DNA of 33,329 nt, from assembly GCA_963977065.1 (NCBI GenBank), contig CAXBNF010000028.1, positions 1-33,329 of the forward strand. Direction: 5' to 3'. Shown piece by piece: positions 23,245-32,444 of the stretch. Made by a program: the position numbers and the translations under genes. This DNA is from Planktosalinus sp963977065 (GTDB taxonomy: Bacteria > Bacteroidota > Bacteroidia > Flavobacteriales > Flavobacteriaceae). The notes under the pieces are model-generated. The model did no database searches. It worked only from the letters and a program-made list of their open reading frames with translations, and was not told the DNA's origin. How positions within the stretch are numbered: the stretch's first letter is position 1; each line of letters begins with the position of its first letter.

Positions 23245-24513
23245 TTATTCTTCATTTGCCTCTATTCTTGATTTCATTTCTTTGTACTTGGCATCTTCTC
23301 CAAGAATTGAATAAATATTCATCAAAGTTCTTAAAATGTTTGCATCATTAGGTCTCGCTTTCAAGGCACTTTCTAGATAAGGAACAGCTTCATTATACAT
23401 ATTATTTCTTTGACTAATCAATTCGTCATAACGTTTATTATCTTTTGCAGAGGTTCCCAAGGAATTCATTTCTTCAATGAGAGCTTGTTCTTGATCTAGT
23501 ATTAATACCGCCATATTCACCTGCGCGTTTACATAATTAGGATCTAATTCAAGAGCTCTTTTATAATAATTTATTGCATTTTCATTATCACCAATTTCAG
23601 ACGCACTTACTCCAAGATTGTAAAATAACTCAGGGTTGTCAGGGTCAGAAGCAACAACTTGTTGCATAAGTTCATTGTATTTCTTCATATCATTCATTTG
23701 AAGTGCAATGTTGGCTTCAGCCTTAATTAATGACACATCATTTGGGTCGTCTTTTCTGGCATTTGAAATCAATTCTTTTGCTTCTTCAATTTTTCCATTT
23801 TCAACATATAGAACTCCTAAATCTCTCAATATAACTGGTCTTCTGGATTCTGACATTCTTTCCTGAGGTCTTACATAGTCCCCAGACATCATATAAAGGT
23901 TTTGTTCTTCTTTATCTGCAAACGTATCAACTTCTCCTGTTTCTTTATGAGTAGCAACATATTCCTTTTCAATACCTGTATAGCCAAGATTTAGTAAATC
24001 TTCATAATAATTCATAGCTAGTACATATTCTTGTGCATTCATTGCATTTGTTGCTGCAAAATAAAGATAAGCCGTATCAACTTTACTTATAGTATAGCTT
24101 GCATAGAGTTTTTTTGAAGCATCACTATACTTTTGAGCGTTTTGATCCTGAATAGCAGAATTTACTAATCTTACCAATAGAGCTTGAATTTCATCTTCAG
24201 CTTCTTTTGTATATTTTTGCTTACCAATAGATTCAATCTCTGCAACCTTTTTAAATGCATCAACAGATGTCATTAAGTCTTCTTGCTTATTACCGGCAGC
24301 TCCTAAATATGCTTGACCCTTGTAGAGATAAAACTCTGCCTTTTGGTCATTATCTGCACTATTTATTTGATTTTCAATAGATGCCAAAATTTTCTTTGCT
24401 TGTTCAAAGGAGCCATTTTTGATTTCTTTAGAGGCATCTCGCAATTCCTTTTTTTGTGAATATGATAGTACAGCCAATAATAGAGCTGTAATAATCAAAA
24501 TTGTTTTTTTCAT
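23245..24513 (-). CDS. exported tetratricopeptide-repeat protein downstream of gyrA
   Basis: 422 residues with a signal peptide (MKKTILIITALLLAVLSYSQ). TPR-like helix pairs occur through much of the protein. The clearest is NPELFYNLGVSASEIGDNENAINYYKRALELDPNYVNAQ (about 292-330), with others at 225-265 and near the end (YLESALKARPNDANILRTLM). The protein should be periplasmic and act as a protein-binding scaffold. No partner is evident. It follows gyrA by 15 bases on the same strand, so it is probably co-transcribed; this gyrA-TPR pairing is a recurring layout in flavobacteria. There is no known mechanistic link to supercoiling. Confidence 0.85.
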   Translation of the reverse strand: MKKTILIITALLLAVLSYSQKKELRDASKEIKNGSFEQAKKILASIENQINSADNDQKAEFYLYKGQAYLGAAGNKQEDLMTSVDAFKKVAEIESIGKQKYTKEAEDEIQALLVRLVNSAIQDQNAQKYSDASKKLYASYTISKVDTAYLYFAATNAMNAQEYVLAMNYYEDLLNLGYTGIEKEYVATHKETGEVDTFADKEEQNLYMMSGDYVRPQERMSESRRPVILRDLGVLYVENGKIEEAKELISNARKDDPNDVSLIKAEANIALQMNDMKKYNELMQQVVASDPDNPELFYNLGVSASEIGDNENAINYYKRALELDPNYVNAQVNMAVLILDQEQALIEEMNSLGTSAKDNKRYDELISQRNNMYNEAVPYLESALKARPNDANILRTLMNIYSILGEDAKYKEMKSRIEANEE

Positions 24514-24528
24514 TGTTTTAAAGTTTAA

Positions 24529-27063
24529 TTATTCTTTATTATTATTGTTTAAATCAATATCTGTTCCACTTTCATTAGTATCACCATTTTCTACTTCTAC
24601 ATCATCTTTCAAGGTTTTTGCGACTGCAGCAATGGCATCGTCTTCTCTAACCTTTATTAGCCGAACCCCTTGAGTTGCTCTTCCCATTACTCTAAGGTCA
24701 TCAACAGACATTCTAATTGCAATACCTGATTTATTGATAATCATCAAGTCATCATTGTCAAGAACACTTTTGATAGCTACTAAATTACCGGTTTTTTCTG
24801 TAATTGAAATTGTTTTAACACCTTTTCCTCCTCTGTTTGTGATTCTGTAAATCGCTTCACCATCTTCAGGATCATCAATATAGGTACGTTTACCATATCC
24901 ATTTTCAGATACAACGAGAACAGTTTCTTCTCTTGGATTATCAATAGCTATCATCCCAATTACTTCGTCTTGCTCGTTAGCAAGTGTTATTCCTCTTACT
25001 CCGGAAGCATTTCTGCCCATAGGTCTGGTCTTTTCTTCTTCAAACCGAACAGCTTTACCAGACTTTACTGCAAGCATTATCTGGCTGTCACCGGTAGTTA
25101 ATTTTGCTTCTAAAAGTTCATCTTCTTCTCTAATCGTTATTGCATTAATACCATTGGTTCTGGGTCGTGAATACTGCTCTAGAGGCGTTTTTTTGACCTG
25201 ACCTTTTTTAGTTGCCATGATAACAAAATGGCTGTTGATGTAGTCTTCATCTTTAAGGTCTTGAACACAAATAAATGCCTTAACTTTATCATCTTGCTCA
25301 ATGTTTATCAAGTTTTGAATGGCTCTTCCTTTTGAAGTTCTTGAGCCTTCAGGAATTTCAAAGACACGCATCCAGAAACATTTTCCTTTTTGAGTAAAGA
25401 ACAACATATATTGGTGATTAGTGCCCACAAACAAATGTTCTAAAAAGTCTTCATTTCTTGTTGCTGAAGCTTTTTGTCCCACTCCACCCCTATTCTGTGT
25501 TTTATATTCATTAAGTGGAGTTCGTTTAATGTAACCAGCATGTGAAATTGTTATTACTACTTTTTCGTCGGCAATAAGATCTGTTATTGAAACATCTCCA
25601 CCGGCATATTCAATTGTGGACCTACGTTCATCTCCATATTTACTTTTAATTTCCAGTAATTCTTCTTTAATAATCTCCATTCTTTTTTCTACACTGGCAA
25701 GTATGTCTTTGTAGTTTTGAATGGTTTTCATCAATTCTTCATATTCACTGCGCAGCTTATCTTGCTCAAGACCTGTCAATTGACGCAATCTCATCTCTAC
25801 GATTGCTTTTGCTTGAATTTCAGTTAATTCAAATGCATCAACCAGTTTTTGACGGGCTTCATCTGCGTTTGAGGAAGCTCTAATTAATCTAATAACCTCA
25901 TCAATATTGTCTGATGCAATAATTAAACCTTCAAGTATGTGAGCTCTTTCTTCTGCTTTTCGAAGTAAATATTCTGTTCTTCTAACAACGACTTCGTGGC
26001 GATGCTCAACAAAATACTGAATTAACTGCTTTAGATTAAGCATTTGTGGTCTTCCCTTTACAAGCGCAATGTTATTAACACTAAAAGAAGATTGAAGTGA
26101 TGTGTACTTATAAAGTGTATTTAGAACTATATTTGGAACCGCATCTCTTTTTAAAATATAAACAATACGCATTCCGTTTCTATCAGATTCATCGCGAATA
26201 TTTGAAATGCCCTCGATTTTCTTTTCATTGACCAAATCTGCCGTTTTTTTAATCATATCGGCTTTGTTGATTTGGTAGGGTATTTCTGTAACTATAATGC
26301 ACTCTTTACCTTTAACTTCTTCAATTGTAGCTTTTGCTCTCATCACAACACGACCCCTTCCGGTTTCAAAAGCTTCTTTTACACCTTCATAACCATAAAT
26401 AATTCCACCTGTGGGAAAATCAGGTGCCTTAATATGAGTCATCAACTCTGCTATGTCTATATCATTGTTTTCGATATAGGCAACTGTACCATCAATTACT
26501 TCAGATAGGTTATGCGGAGGCATATTTGTTGCCATTCCTACAGCTATACCCGAAGCACCATTTATCAACAAACCGGGGACACGTGTTGGTAAAACTGTGG
26601 GTTCTTCCAAGGTGTCATCAAAATTTAACTGAAAATCAACGGTTTCTTTGTCAATATCTGCCAGCATGTCTTCAGAAATCTTCTGCATTCTGGCTTCTGT
26701 ATAACGCATTGCAGCCGGGCTATCTCCATCTATTGACCCAAAGTTTCCTTGTCCATCAACAAGCATATAACGTAAACTCCACTCTTGAGCCATACGAACC
26801 ATTGCGTCATATACAGAAGTGTCACCATGTGGGTGGTACTTACCTAAAACTTCACCCACAATTCTGGCTGATTTTTTGTGGGCAGTATTTGATCTAACGC
26901 CCAGCTCGTGCATGCCAAATAATACACGTCTGTGAACAGGTTTCATTCCGTCTCTAACATCAGGAAGTGCACGTGACACAATGACCGACATAGAGTAATC
27001 TATGTAAGCTGATTTCATTTCCTCCTCAATGTTGATAGGAATCAATTTTTCACCTTCATTCAT
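24529..27063 (-). CDS. gyrA: DNA gyrase subunit A
   Basis: 844 residues, the breakage-reunion subunit of DNA gyrase (negative supercoiling with GyrB). The N-terminal motif RALPDVRDGMKPVHRRVLF, the quinolone-pocket segment KYHPHGDTSVYDAMVRMAQ (75-93; Thr82 and Asp86 align with E. coli Ser83 and Asp87) and catalytic Tyr121 in AAMRYTEARM are intact. The C-terminal beta-pinwheel (about 500-820) contains QNRGGVG and later NRGGKGVKTISI, either of which could serve as the GyrA-box. An acidic Asn-rich tail (SGTDIDLNNNNKE) follows. gyrB is not in the window. Thr at position 82 is the usual flavobacterial wild type as far as I know. Confidence 0.96.
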   Translation of the reverse strand: MNEGEKLIPINIEEEMKSAYIDYSMSVIVSRALPDVRDGMKPVHRRVLFGMHELGVRSNTAHKKSARIVGEVLGKYHPHGDTSVYDAMVRMAQEWSLRYMLVDGQGNFGSIDGDSPAAMRYTEARMQKISEDMLADIDKETVDFQLNFDDTLEEPTVLPTRVPGLLINGASGIAVGMATNMPPHNLSEVIDGTVAYIENNDIDIAELMTHIKAPDFPTGGIIYGYEGVKEAFETGRGRVVMRAKATIEEVKGKECIIVTEIPYQINKADMIKKTADLVNEKKIEGISNIRDESDRNGMRIVYILKRDAVPNIVLNTLYKYTSLQSSFSVNNIALVKGRPQMLNLKQLIQYFVEHRHEVVVRRTEYLLRKAEERAHILEGLIIASDNIDEVIRLIRASSNADEARQKLVDAFELTEIQAKAIVEMRLRQLTGLEQDKLRSEYEELMKTIQNYKDILASVEKRMEIIKEELLEIKSKYGDERRSTIEYAGGDVSITDLIADEKVVITISHAGYIKRTPLNEYKTQNRGGVGQKASATRNEDFLEHLFVGTNHQYMLFFTQKGKCFWMRVFEIPEGSRTSKGRAIQNLINIEQDDKVKAFICVQDLKDEDYINSHFVIMATKKGQVKKTPLEQYSRPRTNGINAITIREEDELLEAKLTTGDSQIMLAVKSGKAVRFEEEKTRPMGRNASGVRGITLANEQDEVIGMIAIDNPREETVLVVSENGYGKRTYIDDPEDGEAIYRITNRGGKGVKTISITEKTGNLVAIKSVLDNDDLMIINKSGIAIRMSVDDLRVMGRATQGVRLIKVREDDAIAAVAKTLKDDVEVENGDTNESGTDIDLNNNNKE

Positions 27064-27269
27064 ATGTTTTATATTTTATTTTTAATTAGCAAATTGTAGA
27101 GGGCAATATACAGCTTTTGAGGCTTTTTTTGATACTAATCAAGGTGTGTTTTACACTATTTTATTAACAAAAAGCACCCCAAAAACAGTTAATAAATAGC
27201 CATTAAATAATTTTTATTTTGGAAAGTTTTTTTGTCTTTTTACTACAACAGGTTTAAGTAGGAATAGTT

Positions 27270-27301
27270 TTTGTACATTACTTGCTTATTTCGTAAATTT
27301 A
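27270..27301 (+). promoter_or_regulatory. promoter of clpC
   Basis: TTTG (27270-27273), exactly 20 bases, then TAAATTTA (27294-27301), one base from the TAnnTTTG consensus. The -7 box ends 17 bases before the clpC ATG, giving a very short leader. No CtsR- or HrcA-like operator (CIRCE) is visible in the 255-base divergent region shared with gyrA. Confidence 0.6.
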
Positions 27302-27318
27302 TACTCAAAGAAAATACT

Positions 27319-29880
27319 ATGGACGATAATTTTTCCCCAAGAGTTAAAGATGTAATTGCTTACAGTAAAGAAGAAGCATTGCGGCTGGGACACGACTTCA
27401 TTGGCACTGAGCACCTGATGTTGGGTTTGCTTCGCGATGGAAATGGAAAAGCAATAAACATACTTAACGCCCTCGATATAGACTTAAATCAACTTAGAAG
27501 AAAAGTTGAAATATTAAGCCCTGCAAATCCAAATACTGCTACTCTGGCAAATGATAAAAAGAATTTGCATCTCACAAGACAAGCAGAACGTGCACTTAAA
27601 ACTACTTTTTTGGAAGCAAAACTATTCCAAAGTTCTTCAATAAATACAGCACATCTTTTGTTGTGTATTTTGAGGAATGAAAATGACCCAACAACAAAAT
27701 TGCTCAACAAATTAAAATTAGACTACGATAGTGTGAAAGACCAATTTAAATTTATGATTGCAAATGATGAAAATTCTTTCCAATCACCCACATCAGAATC
27801 GTTTCCTAATGATGATGATGAAGCAGGTACTTCAAATGAGGGTTCAAAGGATACCCCATTTGGCACATCCGGTACTGCAAAACAAAATAAAAAATCAAAA
27901 ACCCCCGTATTAGATAATTTTGGACGTGATTTAACCGCCCTGGCAGATGAAGGAAAACTCGATCCCGTTGTAGGCCGTGAAAAAGAAATTCAGAGAGTCT
28001 CACAAATCCTAAGCAGAAGAAAGAAAAACAACCCCCTTCTTATAGGTGAGCCCGGTGTGGGTAAATCTGCTATAGCTGAAGGTCTCGCATTACGCATCAT
28101 TCAAAGAAAAGTTTCAAGGATTCTTTTTGACAAACGCGTCGTAACTCTTGACCTCGCAAGCCTAGTTGCAGGAACCAAATACCGTGGACAATTTGAAGAG
28201 CGCATGAAAGCCGTAATGAATGAACTCGAAAAAAATGACGACATCATTCTTTTTATTGATGAAATTCATACCATAGTTGGTGCAGGTGGTGCAACCGGTT
28301 CGCTTGATGCCTCTAATATGTTTAAACCTGCCCTCGCTCGTGGCGAAATACAATGTATTGGTGCAACAACACTCGATGAATACAGACAGTACATAGAAAA
28401 AGACGGCGCACTTGAAAGAAGATTTCAAAAAGTAATCATCGAGCCAACTAATGTTGAAGAAACTGTTGAGATTTTAAACAACATCAAAGACAAATATGAA
28501 TCGCATCACAATGTGACTTATACAGATGAAGCAATTAATGCTTGTGTAGTATTGACAAACAGATATATGACAGACCGTTTCCTTCCAGATAAAGCTATCG
28601 ACGCTTTGGATGAAGCAGGCTCCAGAGTACACATCACAAATATCAACGTGCCCGATAAAATAGTTGAAATTGAAGCACAACTGGAAGAAGTAAGAGAACA
28701 AAAAAATTCTGTTGTCAAAAAACAAAAATACGAAGAAGCTGCTAAACTGCGGGATGATGAGAAAAAACTTGAAAAAGAATTGGCAATAGCTCAAGAAGAA
28801 TGGGAAAATGAATCAAAACTCCACAGAGAAACCGTCACAGAAGAAAACGTAGCTGAGGTTGTTTCTATGATTACAGGAGTACCAGTCAACAGAATTGCGC
28901 AAACAGAAATTAAAAAACTATCAGAGTTACCTAAACAAATTAAAGGAAAAGTTATTGGTCAAGATGAGGCAGTTAATAAAGTTGTAAAGGCAATTCAGAG
29001 AAATCGTGCCGGGCTAAAAGATCCAAACAAACCCATAGGTTCCTTTATCTTTTTAGGGCAAACAGGAGTTGGAAAAACTCAGCTTGCGAAAGTTTTGGCT
29101 CGTGACCTTTTTGATTCAGAAAATGCATTGATTCGCATTGATATGAGTGAATATATGGAGAAATTTTCCATATCCAGACTTGTTGGCGCGCCTCCGGGGT
29201 ATGTGGGCTATGAAGAAGGTGGTCAACTCACAGAAAAAATAAGACGCAAGCCTTATGCTGTGGTATTGCTAGACGAAATTGAAAAAGCCCACCCTGATGT
29301 TTTTAATATGTTACTTCAAGTTCTTGACGACGGCTATTTAACAGATAGCCTTGGTAGAAAAATAGACTTTAGAAACACAATTATCATTATGACATCAAAT
29401 ATTGGTGCAAGAAAACTAAAAGATTTTGGTCAAGGAGTTGGTTTTGGTACTGCTGCAAAAACAAGCCAGGCTGATGACAATGCAAAAAGTATTATTCAAA
29501 ATGCACTCAAAAAAGCTTTTGCCCCTGAGTTTCTAAATCGGGTTGATGATGTCGTTGTTTTTAATGCTTTGGAAAAAGAAGATATCAATAAAATCATAGA
29601 CATTGAGTTATCAAAACTTTTCCTTAGAATAAAAGATTTAGGGTATTCCCTCTCACTTACCAAAAATGCTAAAGACTATATCGCAGACAAAGGTTTTGAC
29701 AAAGAATATGGGGCCAGACCATTAAATAGAGCCATACAAAAATACATTGAAGATGCGCTTGCAGAAGAAATAATTACTTCTAAACTAGTTGAAGGTGACC
29801 TTATAACTATGGACTTGGATAAAAAAACAAACGAATTGGTAATCAAAATCGAAAAAGAGAAAAAGACAACTGAATCCTAA
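27319..29880 (+). CDS. clpC: ClpC-type AAA+ unfoldase (Clp protease ATPase subunit)
   Basis: 853 residues from ATG 27319 (MDDNFSPRVKDVI); the open frame upstream of this has no family similarity. Domains in order: double Clp-N repeat (1-150), acidic/Ser linker (about 150-195), AAA-1 with Walker A GEPGVGKS (243-250) and Walker B LFIDE (311-315), UVR-type coiled coil (about 455-490, KQKYEEAAKLRDDEKKLEKE), AAA-2 with Walker A GQTGVGKT (580-587) and Walker B VVLLDEIEKAHPD, and a C-terminal D2-small domain. VGF at 707-709 occupies the place of the ClpP-binding loop, so it should feed substrates to ClpP, unlike ClpB. It is divergent from gyrA. Confidence 0.94.
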   Translation: MDDNFSPRVKDVIAYSKEEALRLGHDFIGTEHLMLGLLRDGNGKAINILNALDIDLNQLRRKVEILSPANPNTATLANDKKNLHLTRQAERALKTTFLEAKLFQSSSINTAHLLLCILRNENDPTTKLLNKLKLDYDSVKDQFKFMIANDENSFQSPTSESFPNDDDEAGTSNEGSKDTPFGTSGTAKQNKKSKTPVLDNFGRDLTALADEGKLDPVVGREKEIQRVSQILSRRKKNNPLLIGEPGVGKSAIAEGLALRIIQRKVSRILFDKRVVTLDLASLVAGTKYRGQFEERMKAVMNELEKNDDIILFIDEIHTIVGAGGATGSLDASNMFKPALARGEIQCIGATTLDEYRQYIEKDGALERRFQKVIIEPTNVEETVEILNNIKDKYESHHNVTYTDEAINACVVLTNRYMTDRFLPDKAIDALDEAGSRVHITNINVPDKIVEIEAQLEEVREQKNSVVKKQKYEEAAKLRDDEKKLEKELAIAQEEWENESKLHRETVTEENVAEVVSMITGVPVNRIAQTEIKKLSELPKQIKGKVIGQDEAVNKVVKAIQRNRAGLKDPNKPIGSFIFLGQTGVGKTQLAKVLARDLFDSENALIRIDMSEYMEKFSISRLVGAPPGYVGYEEGGQLTEKIRRKPYAVVLLDEIEKAHPDVFNMLLQVLDDGYLTDSLGRKIDFRNTIIIMTSNIGARKLKDFGQGVGFGTAAKTSQADDNAKSIIQNALKKAFAPEFLNRVDDVVVFNALEKEDINKIIDIELSKLFLRIKDLGYSLSLTKNAKDYIADKGFDKEYGARPLNRAIQKYIEDALAEEIITSKLVEGDLITMDLDKKTNELVIKIEKEKKTTES

Positions 29881-29910
29881 TGACTTGTAGAAAGAAAATC
29901 AAAATCAAGT

Positions 29911-30294
29911 ATGCGTGCAGCTTTAAAATATGAGTTCTGTGACTTTTCAATTTTTGAAAATTTCATAATTGCAGTTATGCACGAGGGAGTTACAGTTCTT
30001 CCCAAACATAATTCTATTTTATTAGACCTTGTTGAAAAATACTTTAAAGACAGGCCTTTTGCATACATAACAAATAGAATAAATTCTTATTCTGTTGACC
30101 CAAAAGTTTTTGAAGAAACTTCAAAAATTAAAAATTTAGTTGCTTTTGCTGTCGTTTCTCAATCTGATGTAAGAATTGCAAACGCTTCATTTGAAAAACA
30201 GTTCCTGTCTAAACCCCATAAAAGTTTTACAAAACTTATTGATGCAATAGCCTGGTGTGAACAACTTGTTGAAGTATCAAAAAACAAATTTTAA
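29911..30294 (+). CDS. small SpoIIAA/STAS-like protein of unknown function
   Basis: 127 residues, cytoplasmic, no signal. The pattern FSIFENFIIAVMHEGVTVLP, then LDLVEKYFKDRPFAYITNRINSYSVDP, then NLVAFAVVSQSD and a C-terminal SFTKLIDAIAWCEQL is the alternating strand/helix order of SpoIIAA-like (STAS/SEC14-type) proteins, a group common and uncharacterised in flavobacteria. The N-terminal few residues (MRAALKYE) are weakly supported; no other nearby start exists. It lies 30 bases after clpC and its stop overlaps the convergent hutH stop by 4 bases (TTAA), so it may be transcribed with clpC. Confidence 0.7.
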   Translation: MRAALKYEFCDFSIFENFIIAVMHEGVTVLPKHNSILLDLVEKYFKDRPFAYITNRINSYSVDPKVFEETSKIKNLVAFAVVSQSDVRIANASFEKQFLSKPHKSFTKLIDAIAWCEQLVEVSKNKF

Positions 30295-31802
30295 AGAAGC
30301 AATAAATCAGCATCAATGCGAAAACTTTTCAAAAAAGAAACACTCGCTTTAATATCTATAGCAAGAACACGGTCCTCTTCTACAAAATTCACTTCATTTT
30401 GATACATCTCCAGAAATTTCTCTAGAAATGGAGAGGTTTTTTTGGGTGCTCTAAAATGAATTGCTTGCGACGCATTAAAGAGTTCAATAGACAATATTGT
30501 TTCCACATTATTTAAAATACGTAAACATTTTGTGGCAGCATTAGCCCCCATACTCACGTGATCCTCTTGTCCGTTTGAGGAAACAATTGAATCAACACTT
30601 GCCGGAGAAGCAAGTTGTTTGTTTTGGCTCACAATAGAGGCTGCAGTATATTGAGGAATCATAAAGCCGGAATTTAACCCGGGGTTTTTTACCAAAAAAT
30701 GTGGTAAATCTCTGCTGCCGGAAATCAACTGGTAGGTACGCCTTTCAGATATACTACCCAATTCAGATAATGCAATCCCAAGATAATCTAATGCTAAGGC
30801 AAGGGGTTGCCCGTGAAAATTTCCACCGGATATTATTTTATCTTCTTCAATGAAAATATTAGGGTTGTCTGTAACCGAATTAATTTCTGTTTTAAACGTT
30901 TTTCTTACAAACTCAAGTGTATCTTTTGTAGCACCATGTACTTGTGGAATGCATCTAAAAGAATAAGGATCCTGAACATTTTGCTTTTCGTTTAAACTTA
31001 TTTCACTTCCATTTAGAAAGTTTCTTATGTTTTCTGCAGTTTTAATTTGACCACTATGAGGTCGCAGCTCGTGAACTAGTGAATCAAACGGTGAAAGATT
31101 ACAATCAAAAGCATCGATAGAGATTGAACCAATTAGATCTGCCAAATAAGATAATCTAAAAGCTTTTATTAATATAAAAATGCCATAAGCACTCATAAAC
31201 TGTGTGCCGTTTAATAGAGCAAGACCCTCTTTCGCTTGAAGCAAAATGGGCTCCCATCCATACTTTATTAAAATATCATTTGTTGAAACAATTTCATCTT
31301 CAACATAAACCTCCCCCAAACCTAGTAGTGGTAAAGACAAATGAGCCAATGGTGCCAGATCACCTGATGCACCTAAACTTCCTTGAGTATAAATTACCGG
31401 TAAAATATTTTGATTGTAGAATTCAATAAGTCGTTCTACAGTTTGCAATTGAACGCCACTGTTTCCATAACTTAATGATTGAACTTTTAAAAGTATCATT
31501 AACTTTATAATCTCCTTTGGAACAAGTTCTCCCGTACCACATGCGTGTGATTTTACAAGATTACTTTGAAGATTTGTTAAATCAGATTTTGAAATTTTGA
31601 TATTACAAAGCGATCCAAATCCTGTATTTATTCCATATACTGGAGACTCATCGTTTTGTATTTTTTTATCTAGATAATCTCTTGATTTTTTAATATTTAA
31701 TACCGCTTCATCTGAAAGAGCCAGTAGTTTATTATTGTCAACAATATCGATAATAGTTTTTAAGTCAAGTATTTGACTGCTTATATAATGAAAGATGGAC
31801 AT
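30291..31802 (-). CDS. hutH: histidine ammonia-lyase
   Basis: 503 residues, the usual HutH length. It removes ammonia from L-histidine to give urocanate. The Ala-Ser-Gly triad that cyclises into the MIO cofactor is intact (145-147 in GSLGASGDLAPLAHL). The active-site loop tyrosine is in YGINTGFG (56-63). The selectivity position reads Ser-His (85-86, KSHACGTGE), as in histidine rather than tyrosine or phenylalanine lyases. Later conserved blocks NGTQFMSAYG, VQDPYSFRCIPQVHG and SVDSIVSSNGQEDHVSMG are present. hutU, hutI and hutG are absent from the window, so the pathway genes are elsewhere or incomplete. A TACATTTG -7 element lies 29 bases upstream. Confidence 0.94.
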   Translation of the reverse strand: MSIFHYISSQILDLKTIIDIVDNNKLLALSDEAVLNIKKSRDYLDKKIQNDESPVYGINTGFGSLCNIKISKSDLTNLQSNLVKSHACGTGELVPKEIIKLMILLKVQSLSYGNSGVQLQTVERLIEFYNQNILPVIYTQGSLGASGDLAPLAHLSLPLLGLGEVYVEDEIVSTNDILIKYGWEPILLQAKEGLALLNGTQFMSAYGIFILIKAFRLSYLADLIGSISIDAFDCNLSPFDSLVHELRPHSGQIKTAENIRNFLNGSEISLNEKQNVQDPYSFRCIPQVHGATKDTLEFVRKTFKTEINSVTDNPNIFIEEDKIISGGNFHGQPLALALDYLGIALSELGSISERRTYQLISGSRDLPHFLVKNPGLNSGFMIPQYTAASIVSQNKQLASPASVDSIVSSNGQEDHVSMGANAATKCLRILNNVETILSIELFNASQAIHFRAPKKTSPFLEKFLEMYQNEVNFVEEDRVLAIDIKASVSFLKSFRIDADLLLL

Positions 31803-31830
31803 TAAAAGAGTACATTATTTATTGGTGTCC

Positions 31831-31838
31831 CAAATGTA
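31831..31838 (-). promoter_or_regulatory. -7 element of the hutH promoter
   Basis: The minus strand reads TACATTTG, an exact TAnnTTTG match, 28 bases upstream of the hutH ATG. No clear -33 box at 19-21 bases, so activation by another factor is possible. Confidence 0.5.
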
Positions 31839-31995
31839 AAAATTATAAGATAAAATTTACCTTTTTTTATTTAAAGTTATTAAGAAGCAATCTTTCTTGT
31901 TTTTATAATAGAATTTTATAAAATACTATTCATACTCTCAAAAAGAACTATTAATAATTTATTGCAAAACAATAGGTTATCTAATTTATTAATTC

Positions 31996-32003
31996 TACAT
32001 TTG
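31996..32003 (+). promoter_or_regulatory. -7 element of the cold-shock gene
   Basis: TACATTTG, an exact TAnnTTTG match, 34 bases upstream of the csp ATG. The short T-rich leader (AATTTTTATTTTTATTATT) is much shorter than the long thermosensor leader of E. coli cspA, so the same type of cold-regulated RNA switch is unlikely. Confidence 0.55.
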
Positions 32004-32037
32004 CGCCTTATTAAAACAAATTTTTATTTTTATTATT

Positions 32038-32229
32038 ATGCAAACAGGAACAGTAAAATTCTTCAATGATTCAAAAGGTTTTGGATTTATTAAAGACAAC
32101 CAATCAAATGAAGAAATCTTCGTACACATTTCAGGTCTTATTGACGACATTAGAGAAGATGACGAAGTAACCTTTGAAACAGCTCAAGGTAAAAAAGGAT
32201 TAAATGCAGTAAATGTTAAACTTGCGTAA
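32038..32229 (+). CDS. cold-shock domain protein (CspA family)
   Basis: 63 residues forming a single cold-shock domain. RNP1 is KGFGFI (13-18) and RNP2 is IFVHIS (27-32), preceded by the standard TGTVKFFND start. It binds single-stranded RNA or DNA and acts as an RNA chaperone in the cytoplasm. The rest, including the acidic DDIREDDEVTFE turn and the KKGLNAVNV ending, is normal for the family. A TACATTTG promoter element lies upstream and an intrinsic terminator 34 bases after the stop, so it is a single-gene unit. Confidence 0.96.
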   Translation: MQTGTVKFFNDSKGFGFIKDNQSNEEIFVHISGLIDDIREDDEVTFETAQGKKGLNAVNVKLA

Positions 32230-32262
32230 GCAAAGTTTTTAATATATACCCTTTAAACTTTA

Positions 32263-32290
32263 AAAGCTCTCCAATATGGAGGGCTTTTTT
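32263..32290 (+). terminator. intrinsic terminator of the cold-shock gene
   Basis: A 10-bp stem (AAAGCTCTCC with GGAGGGCTTT, one T-G pair), loop AATAT, followed by T's to 32290. Confidence 0.85.
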
Positions 32291-32362
32291 GTTATATAAT
32301 TTAAACACGTTCATATTTTTATATCGCTGGTTTTTAAACTCTTAAGTGTCTCTACCCAGTTT

Positions 32363-32378
32363 TGGCACGACCTTTGGT
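32363..32378 (+). promoter_or_regulatory. sigma-54-type promoter candidate
   Basis: TGGCACGACCTTTGGT aligns with the -24/-12 consensus TGGCACGnnnnTTGCW, with the GG element, the full CACG, correct spacing, and one difference (GG instead of GC at -12). It lies 66 bases before the ATG at 32445, predicting a leader of roughly 55 bases. No housekeeping TAnnTTTG box is evident between it and the start. rpoN and an activator gene are not in the window. Confidence 0.6.
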
Positions 32379-32444
32379 ATTTATATAGCAACAAGTAATG
32401 CTAACCAAAACACAAGGCTATTACTAATTTTAAAACCCGCTATT

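Noticed and set aside
28162..28794. Minus-strand open frames inside clpC, some overlapping each other
   Set aside because: Phe/Cys-rich translations typical of reverse-strand reading of an AAA+ gene; no start region or promoter.
31803..32037. Cold-shock leader as a long RNA thermosensor
   Set aside because: The -7 element lies 34 bases from the ATG, so the leader is too short and has no stable structure that I can see.
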